A DNA stretch of 64,000 bases, taken from positions 1 through 64,000 of the forward strand of contig JAIWNE010000136.1 of assembly GCA_025331445.1 (NCBI GenBank), read 5' to 3'. The position numbers and the translations under genes were made by a program. Under the pieces are notes generated by a model that made no database searches, was not told the DNA's origin, and saw only the letters and a program-made list of their open reading frames with translations. Positions 11,503 through 22,460 of the stretch are shown here, piece after piece; positions within the stretch are counted from its first letter, which is position 1; each line of letters opens with the position of its first letter. This DNA is from Blakeslea trispora. Its lineage: Eukaryota; Mucoromycota; Mucoromycetes; Mucorales; Choanephoraceae.

Positions 11503-13803
11503 ATGCCTGCTATGCCTACTAGAAACACTTTGATCTACTGTTTTTGTGACATCTGCAAAATCAGACCTGAAGAGGTTGAGTTCATCAAGCCTTCTACCCA
11601 TCGTTCTCATAAAACTCACAACAAGTATGATAAGATGCCCTATCAACAATGGCTTGAAATTAACAGTAAGTGATCTATCTCTGATTCAGTCAATTCACAT
11701 TTAATTCTAATTCTTTACCTCTCAATCCATAGAGAACTCAATCAACAGACGTACTCCTCATTTCCTTAATCCAACAACTGAATTGGCTGAACAACCATCA
11801 AACTCTGGTAAATATGTTAAACTGTGATGTCTGCATAAAGAGAAAGAACTGACAAAGTTATTTTCAATAGATCCAATGCAAATCGATGAAGTTGAAGAAC
11901 CTGTCAATGCTTCTACTGTGCCTGAGCCTGCAACTTCAACTGAGTCCGAGCCTGAGCCTGAGCCTGCTACACCTTCTGAATTTGATCTTCTATGTAAGTA
12001 ATTCTATAACAGCTGTTTTAGTACAAGTAGTCTAATACCAACTCGTTTCTTTTCTCAACTTAGCTGATAAACTTCCTCAAAGCCTTCTTCCAAGATCCTC
12101 TTTCAGCTGGTTACTGACATGTTCAACAACAGTACTCCTCGCAACCAGATCGAAAATACATGCAAGATCTTAACAGTTTGTTGGAAATCCAAAACGATGT
12201 ATTCCGCTTTCCAAGAACATTGGCAACGTTCTTGAAAAGAAGCCAGCTTTTCAAACTGAGTAATGATGGTATTAAGTACTATAATGTTTGTACCAGTGTC
12301 ACCATCTCTACGAACAAAAGAACAGCCTGGAGGCGAGGATATTGTTTGCAATCAAGACTTACAAAATGCAGTATTCAAGCCAAATAAGTCCGAAAGATAC
12401 TGTACAGGCAAAATATATGATTATGATTACACAAGAGAGGTTGCAAGACTTGTGCCTCAAAAAGAGTATCCATACTGCTCAATCATTTCCACACTCAAAA
12501 AGTTCTTTCTACGCCAAGGTTTTGCTGACCAGATCAACGAATGGAGAAGACGTGAGACTGTTCCTGGCTACATGCTTGACATTTACGATGGTACTGGTTT
12601 CGCTGAGTTCAAGGCATTTCCGAACGACCCTCTTCCTTTCGCTTTCCTCGGTAACTACAACCTGCTCCTCACTTTAAACGTTGACTGGTTTGGTCCATTT
12701 AGTGCTCATTATAGTGTAGGGTGCATATACCTCACTATCCAAAACCTTCCTAAAGCCAAAGGCCGTGACCTCAAGAAAAATATGATACTCGTAGGAGTCA
12801 TTCCTGGTCCTAAAGAACCTCCTACTACCGCGTTTAACCATTACCTGAAGCCATTGGTGGATGAGTTGCTCGTGTTGCTGAATGGTGTAGAGATGACGAT
12901 GGTGATGAAAGATGGCTCGGTTGTTAAGAACAATGTAAGGGCGTGCTTGGCCACAATTTGCTCGGATCTTCCAGCAACAAAAAAGCTAGCAAGTAGTATG
13001 TCCTTTAACAGTAATTTCGGTTGTCACTTGTGCCATACGCAGTTTCCCCGTTTTGCAGGACCTGGCAACCAAAGAAATTATTGCAATTGGAATTGTGACA
13101 GTTGGAGAAGAAGAACCAATGAAGAAACAAGGGCTAGCTCAAGAGCTTGGAAGAAGGCTGAAACGGCAAAGAAAAGAAAGGAGTTAGAGCAAGAAAGTGG
13201 TGTTCGTTTTTCGGTGCTTTTCAAGTTACCTTACTTTTCTTACGACTTGTTGGCTATTGAGCTATGCATGTTCTGTACTTGGGTGCTGCAAAAACTGCTT
13301 TAATAAAATGATGCCGGAAGATGCTTATCTGAAGGTTCAAAAGATCATGCAATATCATATGGATTTCAATCCCAAGCTCCTGGCAATCCTATGTCAAAAA
13401 AGATTACAAAAACTGGGTTCCCATATGTCAAAGCAGTCGAATTCAAAGACTTTATGACCTCTATGGCCCATGCTCTCCTTTGTCCTCCCACTCTTGATGC
13501 CTCTGTTTACATGCACATGATGGAGTTGATCCATGCTTTCCGAATCCTTGATTCTGGTGTTATAAAAATTTCCGACATTGATGTAGTTCACACTCATCTC
13601 TTAACTTTGCCAAAAAATATGAACTTGCCTACGGCTCTGAATCTGTCCCGCCCAACTTTCATTTTATGCTGCATCTCCGCGATTGCATGCGTAAATGGGG
13701 TCCAGTCTCTTGCTTTTGGGCTTTCAACTTTGAAAGAAACAACCTCTTTCTTAAAATGTAAAAACAAATCACAAGCATGGGTTTGAAAAAATTATATGCG
13801 CAA
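11503..13803 (+). pseudogene. Tnp2-like transposase, copy B1, N-terminal and central part (broken)
   Basis: The ATG at 11503 opens a first exon with a CxCxxC motif (CFCDIC) ending at a GTAAGT donor near 11668. Short exons follow near 11750-11805 and 11875-11993, and the main exon begins near 12064. The central region has YNVCTSCHHLY-like zinc residues, a long stretch from 12380 (GNYNLLLTLNVDWF, IYLTIQNLP, GPKEPP), DLPATKKLASS and CHLC, then LPYF and, in another frame, AMHVLYLG, the catalytic block. Frame changes near 12290, 13255, 13400 and 13620 break it. Comparison with A2 and A3 shows the same domain order at much lower identity, so B is a separate family. Confidence 0.78.
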
Positions 13804-14478
13804 AATGCAAGCAACTATCTTTTCTAACGATGCTGGCATCACCTCCTTCAATGAACTTTCTTGTTGTATTTTCTTCTTTTATTATTATTAACCTACATAT
13901 ACTTATCAATATCATTAAAAAATATTTAGAATAAAAAACCAAAAAAAAAACTTAACATATTTGCTTACATTATTATCACGTTTATTTTCTACTGCCTATG
14001 CATACCAAGTTTATGGTTGATTTACTACGCGTAGTTTATGGTTTGTCATGCCTCTTGAAGATGCAACATTAAAGAGAAGCTAATACATAAAAAAGAGAAA
14101 ACAAAAAAGCCAAAAGAAACTAGACTAAAACTAAACTTCCGCTTCAAATTTAAACAGAGTGTGATACGTTCTTACCATTTTTGGTTTATATTTTGTTTGT
14201 TAAAATTGTCTTTTGCCTGTAACGTAACAGTGTTGGCATAATGTTATACACCAATAACTGTGAGATTTGGAAATCTACCAATAGCTTTCAGCCCTATCTC
14301 AATCGCATCAGTTAAAGTTTTAGAGTTTTTCGAATGGTAGTGCCAAAAGAGGGTTTTGTCACCATGCTGGTAATCAATTGATAGTATCCAACTAAATCAA
14401 GACATTTAGAGCATCAATCATATTCATTTGTTTTTTATTAGAAATACTTTTCTTTCATATACATCAAACAACTACGAA
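13804..14478. other. Low-complexity stretch inside B1 transposase
   Basis: AT-rich sequence with no long open frame separates the central and C-terminal parts of the B1 transposase gene. It may contain an insertion or a long decayed intron; no terminal repeats were recognised. Confidence 0.4.
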
Positions 14479-15222
14479 ATGAGCCAAACTACAGAAAACA
14501 ACAACAACAATATCATTCAAACAAGTGAGGATTTGTTGCAAGATCAGGGTATCATAGGACATGGTATTTCTTATTCATTAGGGGACATGATCAAGTATTC
14601 ACAAAAAGGTGGAAATCCTATGGGCTTTGAATCCATGACCAGGGACGGTAGAGTGCCTCTCACTTGGGCCCGAGGGGCTCCTAAGCACTTGAAACCAGAA
14701 CACTTTCAATGTTTGGTTGAATATTACGGAAGACAATACAGTACACCGATTGTCGTTATCAACAATGTTAAAAAATTCAAAAAGATTGATGTGCTTGGAT
14801 CCACTTACAGTTCTAGACTAACAGGAAGCAATGTTGGCATTGATTTCAATGCCTTTCGCCAGGATGATTTCGAAAACGATGATTTGGAAGGTGTCAATAT
14901 AACAGACACTACCGAGCATCTGCGTGCTGGATCAGTCGATTACTTTTTTTGTCATCAGGCACAGTTTACTGATAGCAATGGCAAAACATGCTACTTGAAC
15001 CATTACTTTGCTTTCGTTCACTGGTTCAAGAATCCTCGTACCGGTAAAGAAGATTTATCTCAGTACACTGGACCTTATATGCGTCCTTTTCGGTGTGAAT
15101 ACGAAAATGTTAGTTCTTATTCAATTTTGCCAGTACAAAAAATGAATTCACTAGTTCACATGTTGAATACACCTTTCACAGATATCACTGTCGTTGTTGA
15201 TTTACCAAATAAAATTATGTAA
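14479..15222 (+). CDS. C-terminal segment of B1 Tnp2-like protein
   Basis: An open frame of 247 codons from the ATG at 14479 (MSQTTENN) to TAA at 15220. Its second half aligns with the C-terminal domains of the A2 and A3 transposases: KKIDVLGSTYSSR matches KHVDILGNQFKS, then HYFAFVHWFKNP matches HTLAFVKWFKKS, then SILPVQKMNSLVHMLN and a terminal VVVDLPNKIM. It could be the last exon of the transposase or, with its own ATG, a separated gene. It is unbroken, unlike the upstream part. Function of this C-terminal domain is not known to me. Confidence 0.6.
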   Translation: MSQTTENNNNNIIQTSEDLLQDQGIIGHGISYSLGDMIKYSQKGGNPMGFESMTRDGRVPLTWARGAPKHLKPEHFQCLVEYYGRQYSTPIVVINNVKKFKKIDVLGSTYSSRLTGSNVGIDFNAFRQDDFENDDLEGVNITDTTEHLRAGSVDYFFCHQAQFTDSNGKTCYLNHYFAFVHWFKNPRTGKEDLSQYTGPYMRPFRCEYENVSSYSILPVQKMNSLVHMLNTPFTDITVVVDLPNKIM

Positions 15223-15242
15223 CAAACAAAGGATGATTTTTT

Positions 15243-16427
15243 TTACAAAGTATTTATTACAACAGATTTAAGAAAAGGCTTAAACAGAATTATTATCAAT
15301 AGCCCATGTTGGCAAAGCAGCAAGTGTTTGGAAGTAATGGTGTGTGATTCCTTCCGAATTCTTGAACCAATCTTGGTGGGTATAAATCGACGGTTTCTGG
15401 CTTTTGTGTTGGCGTTGCGAATTGCATCCAACTCATCAAAAAACTCGTCACACTATTTAAGCAAATTAGTTATTTTATTCACAATAGTTTGTTGTAGTCT
15501 ACTAACCTTTTCTGTTCTGTATTTTGGAGTCTTTCTTAATCTTACTTCTTCACCATCAGCATCTAACTCATCCTCTTGGTCTGAAATCATTTCTGGAACG
15601 AGTACTGAAGTGCACTCGGCATCCGTTCCATAGTAACCTTGAAGACGATGCTTGAAATTGCTGTACGTGTTTCTTCTTCTCTTCAAGATCTGTTTATCGA
15701 AATATTGTTGTTAGCGATTGCGAAACATGAGAACTTGTAATCAAAATATCTTACTTGTGATTTGCGAGTCGCATAACTATTCTTTCTTTGGATTTCTTCT
15801 CTAGCTTCTTCTGGCAAATCCTTCTTCTTTTTTCGTCACGAAGGCTGTTGAAGCGTTTGCCAAGGACATACTTGACAAAGTTTGCTCTGTCTGTAGAGCT
15901 CCAGACTTTATCACGAAGAATAATAAAGTGCGTGTGATGTATTTCAAAATTGCTTATGATTGCCTTCACTTTTTGTCCATTGTAAGGACCATTGATTAGT
16001 GTCTCATCTAGTCTCCAGCCATCTTCGCCGAGCTGTTCTCTTTCAATATCGATTATAAGACACTAAATAGAAACGATGAGTAAAGCCGAAAGAATAGATT
16101 ATGAATAGTACTAACACGGAGTATCTTTAAATCGTCTTTAGTGCTAGGGAATCGAAACTTGTTATTATTGGCAGTCGAGTTGGTAGTAAATTTCTCATTC
16201 AAGTCACTCAGCTGGCGAGATAGCTGGTTGTTCTTGGCCTCGACATTTTGAAGCTGCTGATTGGTGTTAGCAAGGGCTCGCTTCAACTCTTGTACTTCTC
16301 TGTTGATGGCCGTATTGTTCTGACGAGGAGTAGAGACAGTACCGCTGATGCTGACAGCGTTAGGTACAGGAATGGGAACAGCAACGGCGTTAGTGTTGGT
16401 GTTGTTGGAAGTGGTAGTGTGAAACAT
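15243..16427 (-). CDS. CACTA accessory gene, copy B1 (four exons)
   Basis: Minus strand from the ATG at 16427. Exon 1 encodes a Thr/Asn/Pro-rich start and a coiled coil (EVQELKRALANTNQQLQNVE). Exon 2 (about 16062-15755) is basic and helical (DKVWSSTDRANFVKYVLGK, KRRRICQKKLEEKSKER). Exon 3 (about 15689-15510) has TDAECTSVLVPEM, an acidic SDQEDE stretch and TPKYRTEK. Exon 4 (about 15455-15243) begins CDEFFDELDAI. Donors are GTAAGAT-like. The exon order and the ECxxVL / acidic / (S/Y)R(S/T)(D/E) pattern match the accessory genes of A2 and A3. It converges with the transposase gene. A TnpA-like DNA-binding role is inferred from position only. Confidence 0.65.
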
Positions 16428-16659
16428 GTTTGAATTATATAAAAATGATGATTAAGACAATCAACAAAATGAAATCAGGCACAGAGCCTTTTATACTGTC
16501 AGCATTAGATACTTTGATTTGAATTGATTTGACACAATCGGAATTTGAATGAAACATGTTTAAACACCAAGTGGCTCAGGACAAAACACTTAAATCGTTA
16601 AAAACCAATTAAAATTTTTTAGTTTCTTTTTCCTTTCGTTCTTTCTTTAAACTATTTAT

Positions 16660-17225
16660 GAGTGGTTCATGGTATGTATCTATTACTAAAAATAAAAAAG
16701 AAAACAATTATTAATATGAATTACTGTATAGTATTACCGTGCAAGTATCAAGTTCTCGTTGTTGTTACTTTTCGCAAAAAGGTAAATGATAGAATCTTCT
16801 CATTGAAACGAAGCTAACGCTTTTCTTTTGATAGTCATAACTAGTTACCTTGCCCTTCTTAAAGTGTGTGTAAAGAAAGCCCAAATCCTTTGATACTCTC
16901 AAATTGTAAGTAAACATAAAAAAATAAGATGCAACTGAATAAGCTCGATCTAATTTTGCATTTGATGTATTTTGTAGATGTTCTATCTGATGGACTCTTA
17001 CTGCGAAGGCTGATGTTTATCATAATGAAAGGTAAATAATTTCTAACATTTGCGTTTGCAATCGATTCTAATAACCCTTTCTTTTTATTTCACTGTAGTT
17101 CTTTTTCTTTTACAAAGATCGTCTAATGGCCTCAAGAAAAGATACAAACTGCTTCTGTCTTGTTCTGGTTCCCTGACTGAATAATAAGCGTATAGCTCTG
17201 AAAACAACGGTTCTAAAGGTAAGCA
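16660..17225 (+). ncRNA. Micro-exon transcript in B1 right arm (predicted)
   Basis: No open frame of useful length, but a regular series of splice-like signals on the plus strand: exon ends at GTTCATG|GTATGT (about 16673), CAAAAAG|GTAAAT (16782), CAAATT|GTAAGT (16906), TGAAAG|GTAAAT (17029) and TAAAG|GTAAGC (17219), with TAG/AAG acceptors before each segment. Segments are 35-120 bp. The B2 copy has the same exon borders in homologous sequence. It lies divergent to the accessory gene start. Could be a spliced non-coding RNA or a short, fast-evolving protein. Confidence 0.45.
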
Positions 17226-17659
17226 CAAAATATGAATACTGCAATACCCAAGGCTAGGTAAAGAGGTACAAATGAGTACGGGGGACCCAGTATATTGAGC
17301 ATTGGATTAGCCAATGATATATGGACACAAATCCTATAGATAGATTGTATTTGGTAATAATTGATTATGAATAAACCAATTATATAAAAGAATTTAAAAA
17401 AGCCTTCCGTAATATATTATAACCGAGTACGAAAAGAGTAGTAACGAAAGCATACTAGCCAATAAAGAAAAGCAACAACTGCCAAATAGAGCATACATCT
17501 TTAAACTAAGGTCAAATAGCAAAGGAGTGTAATTGAAATAATTGTGTAATAATGTAACGTGAGAGATCCTATGGGAGTAAAGGAATGTAAAGACCGAAAG
17601 AAGTACAAGAGGTCTCTTTAAACCAATGGTATTAAGGGTATTTTAATCAAGAAAGCAAA

Positions 17660-17900
17660 TAAGATCAAAGGATTGCCCTTTAACCGACATGCATTATCTG
17701 TCAGTTAAAAGCCTAAAACACCCTTTAACGGGCATAAATTTCCTGTCAGTTAAAAGTCTAAAACACCCTTTAACCGACAATTTTTAAGCAGCGAAAAAAT
17801 TGTCGGTTAAAGGCCTAATAAACCCTTAAACCGATTAGTCTGTGTTTTGTCTTTTTCTGTCGTTAACCGACAAAGTCGGTTAAATATCCCAAACAGGGTT
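17660..17900. repeat. B1 right subterminal repeats
   Basis: Several copies of (C)TTTAACCGACA and GTCGGTTAAA, some mutated (CTTTAACGGGC, GTCAGTTAAAAG), arranged in alternating orientation with a period of about 30-45 bp. They mirror the left-end copies. Confidence 0.85.
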
Positions 17901-17940
17901 TTTCAGATATAAAACAGACAAGTTTTTACCCGTAGTGCCG

Positions 17941-18377
17941 GACAATTGCCGGACTTTTACCGGAGAGTATTACGTCACCCGGACAAATTACATAAGAAAT
18001 AATTTTGAGATCATAGAAAATAACTTAGAAATGAAATTGAAATAAACAAGCTTTTAATCGTCAATTGATATTAAATATAATATTGACAGTTGTACATTCT
18101 AAATCGAAGATTTTCACCTAATTGAATCGAGAATTGAACAGAATCAGGAAGAAACAGATCAGAACAGAAATTGGAATATAATCAGAACCTTAGAATCAAC
18201 TTCTTTATTATACAACGTATCATACAACAATAATACAACCAAAAGTACCTGTCTCGGCTATTTGAACTTGTATTATATATTATCAGCTACAACCATATCT
18301 CACACTCAAGCACCGTAAACGTATCAGTTTTGACGTATGTCTAGAATGTTTGTGTCGCTTTTCTCACTCTATATGCT
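17941..18377. other. Spacer between B1 and A2
   Basis: No gene seen. AT-rich sequence with a few CCGGAC-type short repeats next to the B1 end. Confidence 0.5.
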
Positions 18378-18803
18378 CACTACACCTAACCCGAGTCGGA
18401 CGCACGTCGGACACGTGCGGCTAACATGAGCTTATTTTTCCAACTTTTGATTTTAACTATAAACGTTGCTGTTTTTTTGGCAGAAATGTAGATGTATTTT
18501 CTAGCCTTCCAAAACTTTTTACAAAATTAAATTTGGATGTATATTCATAAAGTTATTACCATTTACATTTCTTCTATCATTTCACTGCTTAAAGATATTT
18601 CGCTCTTTAAATTTTTTGGCAGTGATTTTTTCTCTGCTTAAGGTTTTGATTAAAGTTCCGCGCACCTAGGTTTTGCAACAAGGTTTTGTCAAATGCCTAC
18701 GTAGGCATTTGAACAGCCAATAAGATGCGAGCAGTTTGATGCCTGAAGATTTTTTTTTGCTTTTTCGAATTAAACCTTTTTTTCTTTCTGTTATTTTTCC
18801 ATT

Positions 18804-21706
18804 ATGAACTCTCAAGTATCTTTAGACAACTCTCAACTTACCGTTACCGATTCTCAAATGAGACGAATGACGACTAGTGCCACTGTCACTTGCGACTGGA
18901 ATGATTTCAGTGATGCTGAATCGCTTGGTCTTGACGAAACTAGAGAGGAAAGCGAACACCAAGTTGTATCAACCGTCGTTGCCGAATCCTCCAACGATAT
19001 GAAGGAAGAACTTGGAAAAATCTTCTTTGTTGGTGCCAAGTTCAGAAGCTTAGACGAGCTTCGTGACAAAGCACAGGCTTTGGGCAAAGAGTTCAATTGC
19101 CCAATCACCACTGCTAGAAGTAGCAAGAACAGCTACATTGTCTTGCAATGTAGACATGGCGGTGCTTATAGAAAGGCCAAGAAAGTTGAAGCCGACGCTG
19201 AGCGAGAAGAAAGCTCCGAGGGTATGTGCTGCATAGAGAATTATAAACAAAATGGATTAGCTGAATCAAGCAATTGACTGGACTCATTTTTCATAGATGC
19301 GAACAAGAGTGGACGACGCTATCAATCTGGCAGAAAGCGATGCCCTTTGCGCATCTATGCTTCTGTAGGACGCGATACTGAGAGGCCCTGGAAGGTTCGC
19401 CAAGTCACTCTTGAGCATAACCATGCTCTTAGCAGTGACTTGTCAACCTATTCGGTCTTCAGGAAGCTTCTCCCCGAAGATTTTGAAGCGGCTTGTAGCA
19501 TGATGAAGAAGGGAGAAACTCCTAGAAGTGGTTTGAAGGTAAGATGAGCTTCTTTATGCTATATATTTTTTATACAGCTATGTTCATTTCGACGGTGTTG
19601 CATTTGAGAGATGAATATATAGTTGATGGAATGTCTTTTAACACAAAATAAAGAGAGGAAATAAAGAATGAGTGATTTGATTTCATATCCTTTTCTCGTC
19701 TTGTATCATTTTTGCTGCTTTAGACCAAACCCTTTTACTTTTGAATTCGACAGAATCCCATTTTATTCTTTCATTTGACAATACTAACATACGTACATCT
19801 TACTAGTTGTTGGTAGAAAAGCAAGTTGATAATGGCATCACATTAAGCGATTTGCATAACATTCAGCAACGCTTCTGCAATGACTAGTTTTCTGGTATGC
19901 CTGAGTTTATCTCAGATTTGGAGCAAACTGGGCATCAAGTACGTACCAAAGTAGACAGTGATGATAAGGTGAATGCTGTCTTCTTCATGCATGAGCATGA
20001 AAGGGATGAGCTCAGACGACTCCCTGAAAGTGTCATCATTGATGCAACATACAAGACCAACAGCCACCGCATGGTGTTGCTCAACATTGTTGTTGCAGGC
20101 ACAGTAGCTTCGGAGTATCGCCGAAGCCAACTTGCAACCATCCATGTTGCTGGATGTTGGATGAGAAAGGAGACTACCGAGTCTTATGAGTGGGCCATGA
20201 ATCAACTGAGAAGCATTGCTTGGCCCAGTGGAACTGATCCCAGTCTTCTTCCTGACAACTTTGTCACTGATAAGGATCAAGCCTTGATGAATGCTATTAA
20301 GGTTGTGTTTCCTGAGTCAAGACACATTTTGTGTTATGTGCACATTGTGCACAACTTTATGAAAAGACTCATCAAAAGCATGAGCAAGAAAGTCCAGCTT
20401 GGTAATTTAGTATTGAACTTTCTTATGAGTAAAGACAACCTATTTTTGCATTGCTCTTCTTTGTAGACAAAGAAAGCCGCCCTTTGCTGGAAAAGCGATT
20501 CAAAGCTATTGTTCACAAAATAGCTTTTCAATGCAACACCAAGGAAGCATTGATAGGCTTTAAGAATGAATACGATGCGTTTGTCTCTCAAGATAATCTT
20601 TGCGTTGATAAAGGCAAAGAAATGAAAACGTATCTTGACAGGTAATCTGAATGAAAATAAGTTTTAGAGCATTTAGCATGAATTTTTCTAACGTTCAAAC
20701 TTGTATAGCATGATGGCCTTTCGTCGCCATTGGGTTGGCTATTATATCAACACCTATGTGCACATGGGCAATCGCACGTCTAACAGAGTCGAAAGTACTC
20801 ACAGTGGCATTAAGCGCCACAACAAGACATCTTCTGGTTCGCTTGGCTTGGTGACCAAGAAAATTCGCGAATGGGTTGAAGGAAGAGTGAGTTAATTGTT
20901 ACAATTGTGTCTGGATCAAGTTTGGTTAATTCGCTTTACTTTCGGATACAGGAAAGCTACAGAAACAGACAAACTGTACGTGAGTCTTTGTTTGAAACGA
21001 TATTGAAGGATAAGACTGGCCATGAAATTGATGACAAGATGAGCCAACTGAAAGGCAGGATCACCAGCGTTGCCTTTGATCGTATTCGTTTCGAATACAT
21101 CAATTTGATGGACAACAAAGCTGATCCTGACCATGTCTCTCATGTGGATTCTACTACGGGTAAATGCCTTTGCGAATTGCTTAGAGCATACCGTCTTCCT
21201 TGCAGACATCGAATTGCAAGATATAATGGTCCTATTCCATTAGCTGCCGTCCACAGAAGATGGCACATTATCTATCAGAATGGCAGAGGTTAGTAAATTA
21301 GAGTATAGAGTATCAAACAAATGTCTAATATCCGTGTTTTAAAGTTGCTACTATTGCTGAAATGACAAATGCCAGCAAGGAGCATAATTCTGAAGAGCAT
21401 GAAGTCAGAAAGCCTGTAGAGGTTCAGTTGCAGAAGCTGCAATATATCAATGCAGACTTAAAAACTCAAGGAGAAAGAATCAGCTTAGAGGATGAGCTTA
21501 AAGCAATCATAAGCAAGTATTCTGATGACAAGCAAGTTGAGCGCATCCTTCCTTCTCCAATAGTGTATGACATCAAAGATCGTCCTAAAAACACTACCCG
21601 AGAAAAAATTGCTTTGGAGAGAGAGATGGACAAAATCGCTCAACTTGCCAAACAAGAAAAAGCAAGTCAAAAAGAAGTTGCCCAAGGTATTGATACCAAA
21701 AACTGA
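18804..21706 (+). CDS. MULE transposase with FAR1-like N-terminus and SWIM finger
   Basis: The ATG at 18804 starts exon 1, ending at GTATGT near 19221. A FAR1/WRKY-GCM1-like DNA-binding region follows (QCRHGGAYRKAKK, RCPLRIYASVGRD, HNHALSSD). The next exon from about 19807 has the MULE domain: VIIDATYKTNSHRM, a GTVASEY segment, DKDQALMNAIKVVFPESRHILCYVH and later SNRVESTHSGIKRH. Introns fall near 20401-20465, 20643-20708, 20888-20951 and 21291-21345. The SWIM finger is CLCELLRAYRLPCRH (CxCx9CxH). A stop TAG near 19885 (after RFCND) interrupts the frame; otherwise it is well preserved. It may extend into the OTU frame through a 48-nt intron (21687-21734). Confidence 0.8.
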
Positions 21707-21724
21707 AATTAACATAGACACTAA

Positions 21725-22284
21725 ATGGTTGAAGTAGTCCGCCTAGCCATTCCAATCCCTAAAGGATTGAGTGCCAAGCAAGTGACAGGCCACTTCAATC
21801 CTTCGCCTGATGGTAATTGTGGCTATAGAGCAATTGCTCATGCCGTTTTTGATGATGAAGCCAGTTTTGGCAAGGTCAAGCATGAGATGCTTTTGTGTTT
21901 GAGAAAGAATGAGCAATTCTACCGCCAAGTTTTTGGTAGCTCTCCCTCCGCCTCTGAAGTTCTCTCTGGTACATTTGAAAGTATCCAAAGCAAGCTTAGC
22001 AACGACGCTTCAGCAGGTATCACTGATAATTGGTTCCAATTTCCCGAAATGGTCCAATTAGCAGAGCTATTGCTTGCTATACGCCCGACAATCAAAGTAC
22101 CACATTCGCTCCTTACTTTTCCCCTCCCTTCCCTGTTCGCCCTATTCCTTTGCAACTCTACAATAGTCATTTTTACATTGTAGAGCTCAAGCCCAATTCG
22201 AAGCCAAGATGGCCAAGAACTTACCCAGGACACTCCTTCAACTGCAAAAGACACTCTTTAGAAGACTTTTCGCTCATTTATTAA
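21725..22284 (+). pseudogene. OTU-type cysteine protease domain linked to MULE 2
   Basis: The frame from the ATG at 21725 has SPDGNCGYRAIAHAVF with the DGNC catalytic block (21809-21820, Cys nucleophile), then a helical part. After a single-base frame change near 22060-22075 the second frame supplies ACYTPDNQSTTFAPYFSP and NSHFYIVELKP with the expected catalytic His near 22168. Domain order and size match OTU deubiquitinase-like proteases. It lies immediately after the transposase stop, inside the MULE inverted repeats; removing a GT...AG stretch of 48 nt would fuse it to the transposase in frame. OTU-linked transposons are known in other eukaryotes; the partner and substrate here are unknown. 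Confidence 0.75.
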
Positions 22285-22460
22285 CAAAAAAAAAATATGA
22301 TATGAATAAATTATGCCACCTTTACTTTCCTTTTTTTAGAATTTATTTTGAATTCATGCACCAAAATGCTCGCATCTTATTGGCTGTTCGAATGCCTACG
22401 TAGGCATTTGACAAAACCTTGTTGCAAAACCTAGGTGCGCGGAACTTTAATCAAGATTTT

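Larger units (their letters stand above)
10668..17937 (+). mobile_element. CACTA family B, copy B1 (7.3 kb)
   Basis: The ends are CACTACAGGG and its partner, CACTACGGG on the other strand, flanked by a 3-bp duplication CCG at 10665-10667 and 17938-17940. Inside are a Tnp2-like gene (+), a convergent accessory gene (-), a series of exon-like segments (+) and subterminal repeats at both ends. The terminal and right-arm sequences match the shorter B2 copy, so B1 is the near-complete reference for family B. Confidence 0.92.
18648..22452 (+). mobile_element. MULE 2, carrying transposase and OTU protease frames
   Basis: Long inverted repeats start GATTAAAGTTCCGCGCACC and contain a perfect palindrome (AATGCCTACGTAGGCATT) at both ends. 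The 8-bp duplication is AAGGTTTT (18640-18647) and AAGATTTT (22453-22460), one mismatch; A4 near 42152 shows AAGATTTT uninterrupted. It carries a multi-exon MULE transposase gene and, downstream in the same direction, an OTU-like cysteine protease frame. Confidence 0.92.
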
